Below, one piece after another: positions 6,042-11,165 of a stretch of DNA of 11,165 nucleotides. A program made the translations under genes and the position numbers. The DNA lies in assembly GCA_021793055.1 (NCBI GenBank), contig JAJYTL010000082.1, forward strand, positions 1-11,165. The letters are read 5' to 3'. Source of the stretch: Pseudomonadota bacterium (GTDB lineage Bacteria > Pseudomonadota > Alphaproteobacteria > Ferrovibrionales > Ferrovibrionaceae). The notes beneath the pieces are model-generated. The model saw nothing but the letters and a program-made list of their open reading frames with translations, had not been told where the DNA came from and did no database searches. Every line of letters begins with the position of its first letter. The stretch's first letter is position 1.

Positions 6042-6230
6042 TGTGAAAACGCGCCCAACCGTGACCCCGCCCCGGAGTGGTTCACCGCGTTGATATTATT
6101 AGATAATTGTGGGATGCAGAGAGGTCGCGTTTCGCGCGAAGCGTGACCTCTCTGAAGAGCGGAATTCACGCTTATATTCAATAGCATGCGCCTGTTCTGG
6201 GCAGGGGTAACGGTTGGGCGCCTTTTCACA
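6042..6230 (+). mobile_element. MITE-like element, copy B
   Basis: A 189-bp copy in the same orientation as copy A, with ends TGTGAAAACGCGCCCAACCG and CGGTTGGGCGCCTTTTCACA. Its central hairpin (6117-6154) pairs 19 bases with 19 using only two G-T pairs, the best preserved of the three. Together with copy A it encloses mazEF in a segment of about 1.06 kb. No target-site duplication is visible around the copy or the segment. It ends 31 bp after the convergent higA stop. Confidence 0.85.
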
Positions 6231-6261
6231 TTCTGCACGCAGATGACGGAAAGGCCGAGCT

Positions 6262-6579
6262 TTACGCGATGCTCGGGACGGCTGGCCCAGACATGCCGTG
6301 CCTTACCGGAAGTTGAGCAATCGCCCGACCCATTTTTTCTTCGGCAACCCGGATATCATAGGCGCTTTGCAGGTTGAGCCAGAACTGCGGATCGATACCG
6401 AACCAGTGTCCGAAACGTAGCGCGGTATCACCAGTCACAGCGCGCTTGCCTGCGATGATTTGACTGACCCGGTTTGGTGGAACGTCAATCTGGCGCGCAA
6501 ATTCGGTTGGCGTGACAGCCAATTCTTTCAGCTCATCCTTTAGCACCAGGCCGGGATGGACGGCTCTCATGAACATCAT
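6262..6579 (-). CDS. HigA antitoxin (XRE helix-turn-helix)
   Basis: A 105-residue HigA/VapI-type antitoxin. MRAVHPGLVLKDELKELAVTPTEFARQIDVPPNRVSQIIAGKRAVTGDTALRFGHWFGIDPQFWLNLQSAYDIRVAE is characteristic through its whole length; the helix-turn-helix is at about 22-47. It binds HigB and represses the module. ATG 6579 has AGGAG about 7 bp upstream; starts at 6576 and 6570 are also possible. It lies 15 bp downstream of the toxin gene in the usual toxin-first order. Confidence 0.93.
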   Translation of the reverse strand: MMFMRAVHPGLVLKDELKELAVTPTEFARQIDVPPNRVSQIIAGKRAVTGDTALRFGHWFGIDPQFWLNLQSAYDIRVAEEKMGRAIAQLPVRHGMSGPAVPSIA

Positions 6580-6594
6580 TCTGGTCTCCTGTCC

Positions 6595-6879
6595 TCAGTG
6601 ATAATCCACTATCTCCACGTTGCTTGGTCCCGGGTGCCCTTCCGGCCATTCGAAGCAAATCCGCCATTGCTGATTGATGCGGATGGAATATTGCCCGGCT
6701 CGATTTCCTTTGAGGGCTTCGAGCCGGTTTCCGGGTAGGGCGCGCAGCGTATCGAGCGAGAGGGCAGCGTTCAGAATCGATAACCGTCGCGCCGCTTGGT
6801 CTTCAAACCCCTGAAAGGCCCTGACAGACTTGCCGGCCGCGAACTGCTCCGTCTTTTTGTCTCGATAGCTCAGAATCAT
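6595..6879 (-). CDS. HigB toxin (RelE superfamily)
   Basis: A 94-residue HigB/GraT-type mRNA interferase that acts on ribosome-bound mRNA. Family landmarks are the N-terminal SYRDKKTEQF, RRLSILNAA with LDTLRALPGNRLEALKG (33-58), and QYSIRINQQWRICFEW (63-78), the conserved C-terminal core. The frame opens at 6918, but that would put the first codons inside the operator palindrome, so ATG 6879 (MILSYRDKK) is the likely start and fits the family. There is no clear ribosome-binding site. The predicted promoter would leave only a few bases of leader, so translation may be near leaderless. Confidence 0.9.
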   Translation of the reverse strand: MILSYRDKKTEQFAAGKSVRAFQGFEDQAARRLSILNAALSLDTLRALPGNRLEALKGNRAGQYSIRINQQWRICFEWPEGHPGPSNVEIVDYH

Positions 6880-6889
6880 GGGGGACCAT

Positions 6890-6919
6890 GAGATAGGGGC
6901 ATTGACGTTATACGTCAAT
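6890..6919 (-). promoter_or_regulatory. higBA promoter and operator
   Basis: ATTGACGT-TAT-ACGTCAAT (6901-6919) is a perfect 19-bp palindrome. Reading the minus strand, TTGACG (6918-6913) and TATCTC (6895-6890) are exactly 17 bp apart, so the palindrome covers the -35 and part of the spacer. HigA binding there would block polymerase. Transcription would start near 6883, about 4 nt before the toxin ATG. Confidence 0.65.
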
Positions 6920-7036
6920 CGTCAATAAGCCGAGCGGCGGACAGTTGCAGTTTTCGGCCCTCAAACAGGCTACCAGGAATCCGCTCCGCGCCCGCAACAT
7001 TTAGACCGGCGACGCCCACAGCCTATCTTTTCTGCC

Positions 7037-7615
7037 TCACCCCCACATTTTTTGGGCGATATTTTTTTCTTCGGCGGTGGTGGCGTTGGCATAGATGGCG
7101 GTGGTGGTGAGCTGGGCGTGACCGAGCCATTTCTGGAGGAGGTTGAGGGGGATGCCGGCGGAGACGGCGGCGACGCCGAAGCCGTGGCGGAGGCCTTTGG
7201 GGGAGGCGTGGGGGCCGGAGAGGCCGGCGGCTTGCATGACGGCGTGGATGGCGCGCCATCCGGTCATGCGAGACCAGGGCCAGAGGCGGAGGCTGCGCCC
7301 CTTGCCGCGGCGGGATTGGTGTTCGCGGATGCCGTGCACCAGGTCGAGGGCGTCGAGCAGGGCGGGGGGAACGGGGACGGCGCGGTAGATGCCGCGCTGG
7401 CGTTTTTTCAGGCTCTCGAAGATGAGCACGCCGGCGGCGAGGTCGACGCGATCGGCGGTGAGGGCCAGCGCCTCGGAGAGACGGCAGCCGGCGAAGGCGA
7501 GGGTCATGGTGAGGGTCCGCACCTGACGATCGGCGTGCTCGGCGGCGGCGAGGAGGGCGTCGCGCTCGCTCCGGGTCAGGTATTTGCGAGCACCGTCGGT
7601 ATCGTGGAGCCGCAT
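7037..7615 (-). CDS. Tyrosine recombinase, catalytic domain only
   Basis: A 192-residue tyrosine recombinase (phage-integrase family) without the usual N-terminal core-binding domain. Catalytic residues by eye: Arg45 (GCRLSEAL), Lys70/71 in the beta-hairpin, Arg143 in KGLRHGFG, His166 (LGHAQ) and nucleophile Tyr175 (TTAIYAN). The first His of the HxxR box is Lys140, a substitution seen in part of the family, so activity is still plausible. Most family members are nearer 300 residues, so this one is short or depends on a partner. ATG 7615 is the only ATG after the WGR gene; a GTG further upstream in the same frame is possible. No attachment site is recognised, though the gap upstream is rich in hairpins. 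It is on the same strand as the WGR gene. Confidence 0.83.
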   Translation of the reverse strand: MRLHDTDGARKYLTRSERDALLAAAEHADRQVRTLTMTLAFAGCRLSEALALTADRVDLAAGVLIFESLKKRQRGIYRAVPVPPALLDALDLVHGIREHQSRRGKGRSLRLWPWSRMTGWRAIHAVMQAAGLSGPHASPKGLRHGFGVAAVSAGIPLNLLQKWLGHAQLTTTAIYANATTAEEKNIAQKMWG

Positions 7616-7710
7616 GCCGCCGGGTGGCGGGGCGGGATTGATGGCCCGCAGCGGCGTTGACGTGGCTTTGTGATCGCCCCCAGGCTTGCCCACAGACTTA
7701 TTAACGATTT

Positions 7711-7719
7711 TGTGGATAA
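7711..7719 (-). promoter_or_regulatory. Second perfect DnaA box
   Basis: TGTGGATAA is the exact complement of TTATCCACA. A weaker partner, TTGCCCACA (two mismatches), faces it at 7686-7694. It lies in the gap between the recombinase and WGR genes, far from the main origin at 2190, with no iterons nearby. Confidence 0.55.
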
Positions 7720-7808
7720 CGCCCTTTGGCTTTCGCCAAGGTGGCACTGCTTCCGACCTGACGCTGGGGTGCTCTGACCCCTGAAGGGGCTTTTCCGGGA
7801 TGCCGGGT

Positions 7809-7829
7809 CCAGGGCCGGCGCGGCCCTGG
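7809..7829. repeat. GC hairpin in the recombinase-WGR gap
   Basis: CCAGGGCCG-GCG-CGGCCCTGG forms a perfect 9-bp stem with a 3-nt loop. It sits just left of the terminator at 7837-7860. The gap (7616-7875) also holds a weak CCCCT/AGGGG hairpin near 7779-7789, and I see no gene in it. Confidence 0.5.
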
Positions 7830-7836
7830 CGGGAGC

Positions 7837-7860
7837 GCGAGGGCAGGGCCCTCGCTTTTT
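7837..7860 (+). terminator. Intrinsic terminator on the plus strand
   Basis: GCGAGGGC (7837-7844) and GCCCTCGC (7848-7855) form a perfect 8-bp stem with loop AGG, followed directly by TTTTT. The U tract serves plus-strand transcripts, yet the flanking genes are all on the minus strand. It would therefore end an antisense or unannotated plus-strand RNA. Read the other way it lacks a T run. Confidence 0.7.
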
Positions 7861-7875
7861 CTGTTCTGCCTGATT

Positions 7876-8142
7876 TCACGGTGAGGCCTGGCGATAGCCG
7901 CGGCGACGTTTGGTGCGCAGGAGGCGGGCGAGGGCGTTGAGGGCGGCGCCTGGGTCGGGGTGGGTATCGAGACGGAGGCGGCCTTGGGTTCCGATGCGGC
8001 CCCAGTAGCGGGCGAGGAGGGCGCGGCCGAAGAGGTCGGGCCAGACGGCGAGACGGTAGAAGCGCCATTCGTTGCGTTCGGGACGGATGCGGGTGAGATG
8101 GGCGTGGTCGGGGAAGAGGGGGAGCTGGATGGGTTTGGTCAT
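7876..8142 (-). CDS. WGR-domain protein
   Basis: An 88-residue protein that is almost entirely a WGR domain. It has the Trp-Gly-Arg signature at 47-49 (ARYWGRIGTQGRLRL) preceded by NEWRFYRLAVWPDLFGRALL and followed by the helix ALNALARLLRTKRRRGY. WGR domains bind nucleic acid in PARPs and other proteins; stand-alone versions are common on alphaproteobacterial plasmids and have no settled function. The basic C-terminus (RTKRRRGYR) fits DNA or RNA binding. ATG 8142 fits the usual MTKPIQLPLF start; the ribosome-binding site is weak. An 11-bp palindrome, TTCAC-C-GTGAA (8172-8182), and a TATGAT-like -10 (8192-8187, minus strand) lie upstream. Confidence 0.85.
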   Translation of the reverse strand: MTKPIQLPLFPDHAHLTRIRPERNEWRFYRLAVWPDLFGRALLARYWGRIGTQGRLRLDTHPDPGAALNALARLLRTKRRRGYRQASP

Positions 8143-8319
8143 GGGCGGCCCTGTTGGTGGTTTGGGCTTTATTCACCGTGAACTGTATCATATCCGTGCT
8201 TGCGTGGACAGCGAAAATTTTCCTGGCGTGCCGATTATCGGGTGTCTCTGGGCATTGCCGTTTTTGAACGGCCTAAGTTTTTTCTGAGTGGTTTGCGTTT
8301 ATTGCCAGACGTTGGCGGT

Positions 8320-8337
8320 GGGGAGGGGAGGGGAGGG
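8320..8337 (+). other. G-quadruplex-forming motif
   Basis: Four G runs (4, 4, 4 and 3) are separated by single A residues: 8320-8323, 8325-8328, 8330-8333 and 8335-8337. One-base loops make this among the most stable predicted quadruplex types. It lies in the non-coding stretch 8143-8498, where I see no gene. Confidence 0.7.
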
Positions 8338-8442
8338 TTCCGGTGTTTTCTGATACATTATTACCAATAGGGTAACAGGCTGCCCGGGAGTTGGACGCGA
8401 TACCTGGGTTATCACGCGCTAATTCGGTCGGGCCATGGAGAA

Positions 8443-8480
8443 GTAAGAATCGGCTTTATGGGTAAGAATCGGCTTTATGG
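8443..8480 (+). repeat. 19-bp tandem repeat beside element copy C
   Basis: GTAAGAATCGGCTTTATGG occurs twice head to tail, at 8443-8461 and 8462-8480, with no mismatch. It ends 18 bp before the third copy of the repeated element. It may be a protein-binding pair or a slippage duplication. Confidence 0.8.
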
Positions 8481-8498
8481 AAAGTGAGGCACATTAGT

Positions 8499-8687
8499 TG
8501 TGAAAACGCGCCCAGCCGTGACCCTACCCAGAACAGGCGCATGCTATTGAATATAAGCGTAAATTCTGCTCTTCAGCGGGGGTACGCTTCGTGCGAAACG
8601 TGACCCCCTCTGCATCCCGCGATTACCGAATAATATCAATGCGGTGAACCACTCCGGGGTGGGGTCACGGTTGGGCGCGTTTTCACA
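8499..8687 (-). mobile_element. MITE-like element, copy C (inverted)
   Basis: A 189-bp copy in the opposite orientation to A and B. The ends are TGTGAAAACGCGCCCAGCCG and CGGTTGGGCGCGTTTTCACA. The central hairpin has a one-base bulge and five G-C pairs where copy A has four. It lies 100 bp upstream of the lipoprotein gene and could influence that operon's expression. No target-site duplication is visible. Confidence 0.85.
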
Positions 8688-8787
8688 ATTTCGACCTTAG
8701 AAACTTTTTGGTAGCCTTTATCGCTTAAATTCGACGCCCTCTGGAACGCAGTTCTATCAAGGCGTTCAACATTTTAGGGGGACGAAT

Positions 8788-9768
8788 ATGACTGTTGTGT
8801 CTCGTCCGGGCCGGCAGCAGCGACGCGCTGGAAAAACTGTCGCTGTGCTTCTCATCCCTGTCTCGCTTTTTGGTTGCGCGCAGAATGGTGGACTCGATGG
8901 CGCGGGACAGAAAGAAACAGCAGGCACTGGAATCGGCGCCGCGGCTGGTGCTCTAGGAGGCATGTTACTGGCCAGAACTCCAGGTGGAAAGATGATCGCT
9001 GGGCTCGCGGGCGCGACCATAGGCGGTTTCATTGGCAACCGCATCGGCGCTTCACTCGACCAGCAGGATCAAAAAACTCTTCAAGAGAAGGCAAGGCAAG
9101 CGTTACTGAACCAGCCCGACAACGTACAAACCCACTGGGCATCAGACCATTCCGGCGCCACCGCGACGGTCGTGCCAGAAAACACCCGCATCGAGGAGCG
9201 GCAGGTCAAGATCGTACGTGGCGCCAATGTTGCCTCCGCAGGCAAGATTGACTTCATTGGTGCCGGTTACCAGGTTAAAAGCTCGACGATTGTTCGACTC
9301 GAACCTTCCTCGAAGTCTGCCGTCGCCACAACCCTGCCGCGCGGCTCGACAATATGGGCTGTCGGTAAGGTGCATGACGAACCGTGGATCATGGTGTCGA
9401 AGCAGGGCCAGTCCATCGGCTACGTGCCTGATTCCAATATCATTCCAGCTAGCCAATGGACGGCCGTAGCGTCGACATCAAAGAACGCGAAGGCTGCGGT
9501 AACCGAGGCATCCTACAGAAGCACTGCCGCTTCCAGTCTACAGTCTTCCGAACCTGCTACCTTTAATCTCGATTCAAGCGCGCCTATTCGCACGCCGATG
9601 GACCTCGATAGCCTTGCGACGGCTCCCCACTCGACTGCAAAGGTAGATACGGTGATGGCGAGCGTCACCTGCCGCGACCTCAAGACCATGGCTACGGCCC
9701 AAGGCGTAACAGAGACTTCAAAGAAAACTGTCTGTAAGTCTCCCGACGGCTCGTGGGATATCGAATGA
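8788..9768 (+). CDS. Lipoprotein with glycine zipper, SH3 domain and 17-kDa-antigen-like C-terminus
   Basis: A 326-residue predicted lipoprotein. A basic N-terminus leads into a hydrophobic segment and the lipobox LFGC (lipidated Cys30). Residues 46-87 are a glycine-zipper two-helix segment (TGIGAAAGALGGMLLARTPGGKMIAGLAGATIGGFIGNRIG), as in the Rickettsia 17-kDa surface antigen family. HSGATATVVP (121-130) and the end CRDLKTMATAQGVTETSKKTVCKSPDGSWDIE (295-326, paired Cys295/Cys316) match the start and end of that family's C-terminal domain. Between them lie an SH3-like segment (about 162-218, VKSSTIVRLEP...GYVPDSNI) and a Ser/Thr-rich linker. It probably sits in the outer membrane and may bind peptidoglycan. 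ATG 8788 has AGGGGGA at 8776-8782. The next gene starts 11 bp after its stop. Confidence 0.8.
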   Translation: MTVVSRPGRQQRRAGKTVAVLLIPVSLFGCAQNGGLDGAGQKETAGTGIGAAAGALGGMLLARTPGGKMIAGLAGATIGGFIGNRIGASLDQQDQKTLQEKARQALLNQPDNVQTHWASDHSGATATVVPENTRIEERQVKIVRGANVASAGKIDFIGAGYQVKSSTIVRLEPSSKSAVATTLPRGSTIWAVGKVHDEPWIMVSKQGQSIGYVPDSNIIPASQWTAVASTSKNAKAAVTEASYRSTAASSLQSSEPATFNLDSSAPIRTPMDLDSLATAPHSTAKVDTVMASVTCRDLKTMATAQGVTETSKKTVCKSPDGSWDIE

Positions 9769-9779
9769 GAGCCGGCCCA

Positions 9780-11165
9780 ATGAAAAGCCTGTTCTATATC
9801 CTGACCACCGTAGCGGTCTTCGTGGCATCGATACCTGCTGCCTTCGCCGACGGCCAGGATTGGTATGTGATGGCGACATCGAAGGTCCACAAGCTCAAGA
9901 TTACGGCCGAAGGTGGGTCTGCTTGGTGCCAGCAAACCATACATCTAAACATGATTCTCGATGGGGGAAGCCCGGATGCCGGAAACACAGCGGACCAAAT
10001 CGCTGTGATGAACTTACTAAAGACTCCTATAACTCGCGATTGCCAAGCCGCCGCCACCGCAGAACTCAGTGTGTCCGGACCTGGTGCAGCGACAGGCCTC
10101 TTCAGGGCTGTTGCAAGCGGTGGATGGCTGTTCTCGTTGGCCCCTGCATCGGCCGCAGCTACCAAACCGCAAGCAAATGCGGCACCATCTCCGGTGGAAC
10201 CCGCCAAGGCGGGCGCGCCCCACCCATCTCTAGACGCCGTTTCCCAACAAACGATTCAGCCCTCTACAGCAGCTCAACTGGCCACCGCAGTTCCGGCTTC
10301 AACCCCGTCTGTGCCGCGCGACATCAATTATGCCAGCGTGATGCTGGCTTACGTCCATACCAATATGTCGCTCGCTAACGATCCTCATATCATTCGCTGG
10401 TGGGCGTCTTATCGATATCCCAATGAGTTCCAACGATTGTGGAACCAGGAATTCGAACTTCACTCGCTTCTGGCGCAGGCCAAGGCTGACCTTGTAGAAA
10501 CCCTATCTCAAAATTCCGGGCAACGAATCACGGTCCTGATCAATACGATTTTTCAACCATATAATTTCCAAACTCACCAATTCCCGATCACGCTGAATAT
10601 GTCACCGATCTACGAGGCAAACGCCACCTGGAATGTATTATCGAAGGTACCTCAAGGATTTTTTGTAACCATACACGATCAAGACTTCGTAACTGGAATA
10701 CCAATGGAGACTGCTGCTGCGCAGGTCTTTGAAGAGAAGCGCGCTGGCTTTGGTAATGTAGTAGATCGGCGCATTACTATCGCTTTGACGATCAAGCTTG
10801 GCGACTTGCCGTTCACCATGGACAGTGTGCCCCCACACGTCTCTGGCACGCTGGATAGCATCGTCTTCCTCTCGGGGAATAAGCCCGTGTACCAAATAAC
10901 TTCGTCAGAGTTGGAGAAGATGCGGGCTGAACGCGAAGCACAGCAAGCCGCTGACGCAAAAGCAGAACAAGAGCGCTTGGAGAAGATGCGGGCTGAACGC
11001 GAAGCACAGCAAGCCGCTGAAGCAAAAGCGGAACAAGAGCGCTTGGAGAAGATGCGAGCTGAACGCGAAGCACAGCAAGCCGCTGAAGCAAAAGCGGAAC
11101 AAGAGCGCTTGGAGAAGATGCGAGCTGAACGCGAAGCACAGCAAGCCGCTGAAGCAAAAGCGGAA
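9780..11165 (+). CDS. Secreted protein with 22-residue coiled-coil repeats, partial (runs off the window)
   Basis: At least 462 residues with no stop before the window edge, so the 3' end is missing. A signal peptide is clear (MKSLFYILTTVAVFVASIPAAFA, cleavage after 23 at AFA-D). Residues 24-120 are an unassigned domain with two cysteines (50, 88). A low-complexity Ala/Pro/Ser/Thr linker spans 121-180. Residues about 182-345 (NYASVMLAYVHTNMSLAND...) faintly resemble DUF4852; this is a tentative match. From 378, LEKMRAEREAQQAA[D/E]AKAEQER repeats with a 22-residue period, charged and Ala/Gln-rich, predicting a long TolA-like coiled coil. ATG 9780 is 11 bp after the lipoprotein stop, so the two form an operon. 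The product is probably periplasmic or exported and may partner the lipoprotein; no enzyme motif is visible. Confidence 0.82.
   Translation, partial: MKSLFYILTTVAVFVASIPAAFADGQDWYVMATSKVHKLKITAEGGSAWCQQTIHLNMILDGGSPDAGNTADQIAVMNLLKTPITRDCQAAATAELSVSGPGAATGLFRAVASGGWLFSLAPASAAATKPQANAAPSPVEPAKAGAPHPSLDAVSQQTIQPSTAAQLATAVPASTPSVPRDINYASVMLAYVHTNMSLANDPHIIRWWASYRYPNEFQRLWNQEFELHSLLAQAKADLVETLSQNSGQRITVLINTIFQPYNFQTHQFPITLNMSPIYEANATWNVLSKVPQGFFVTIHDQDFVTGIPMETAAAQVFEEKRAGFGNVVDRRITIALTIKLGDLPFTMDSVPPHVSGTLDSIVFLSGNKPVYQITSSELEKMRAEREAQQAADAKAEQERLEKMRAEREAQQAAEAKAEQERLEKMRAEREAQQAAEAKAEQERLEKMRAEREAQQAAEAKAE
10911..11165 (+). repeat. 66-bp tandem repeat in the secreted-protein gene
   Basis: Units start at 10911, 10977, 11043 and 11109, the last being cut by the window end at 57 of 66 bases. 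They differ at very few positions (for example GAC/GAA, GCA/GCG and CGG/CGA codons), so expansion is recent and copy number is likely to vary between strains. Confidence 0.9.

Noticed and set aside
5160..6240. Target-site duplications around the three element copies
   Set aside because: Direct comparison of the bases flanking each end of A, B and C, and of the A-B unit, shows no matching short repeats.
7052..7660. Plus-strand open frame of 202 codons, Gly/Glu-rich
   Set aside because: It is the complement of the tyrosine recombinase, which has clear catalytic residues; the Gly-rich translation is typical of an antisense frame.
7616..8191. N-terminal extension of the recombinase frame back to 8191
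   Set aside because: The extension is Arg/Pro-rich, overlaps the WGR gene in another frame and crosses the terminator and hairpins; the family start fits 7615.
9860..10378. Open frame of 172 codons in another frame
   Set aside because: It overlaps the secreted-protein gene, whose frame starts with a clear signal peptide and stays open to the window edge.
10813..11157. Minus-strand frame with a repeated Leu/Ser-rich pattern
   Set aside because: It is the antisense reading of the 66-bp tandem repeats; its repetition only mirrors the coding strand.

Overview
The window reads as part of a GC-rich alphaproteobacterial plasmid, most likely from the Acetobacteraceae (Acidiphilium or a relative). 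This rests on base composition, on the style of the proteins, and on an iteron origin with a Rep_3-type initiator beside a compact ParA partition locus. The host is an inference; no marker gene fixes it.

Layout. 1-660: non-coding, with two copies of a roughly 90-bp repeat each carrying a perfect GC hairpin, then a 17-bp palindrome and a promoter-like sequence. 779-1835: a PD-(D/E)XK-nuclease-like gene and a small DUF6634-like gene, followed by a hairpin. 2190-2510: a replication origin with a perfect DnaA box, an AT-rich stretch and four iterons spaced exactly 22 bp. 2567-3397: the replication initiator. 3418-4361: the partition pair on the minus strand (parA, then a ribbon-helix-helix gene overlapping it by 4 nt). 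Three same-orientation copies of an 18-bp site (GTGCTAGCNNGYTAGSGC) sit at the gene boundaries of this pair. 4558-6879: three different toxin-antitoxin modules in a row: a Gp49/RelE-type toxin with an XRE antitoxin, a MazEF/ChpB type, and a HigBA type. 7037-8142: a catalytic-domain-only tyrosine recombinase and a WGR-domain protein, both minus strand, separated by a hairpin-rich gap with a second perfect DnaA box and a plus-strand terminator. 8143-8498: a non-coding stretch with a strong G-quadruplex motif and a 19-bp tandem repeat. 8788-11165: a two-gene envelope operon, a lipoprotein with a glycine zipper and an SH3 domain, then a secreted protein that runs off the window in near-identical 22-residue coiled-coil repeats.

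A roughly 189-bp non-autonomous element with 20+ bp terminal inverted repeats occurs three times (5174-5359, 6042-6230, and inverted at 8499-8687). Two copies in direct orientation bracket the mazEF pair, which suggests a mobile toxin-antitoxin cassette. Its central hairpin changes in step on both arms between copies.

Together, origin, initiator, partition and three addiction modules form a replication and stability backbone of about 5 kb. The recombinase and repeat elements mark the accessory side. The secreted operon is the least understood cargo. No computation could be run; all family assignments are by eye.
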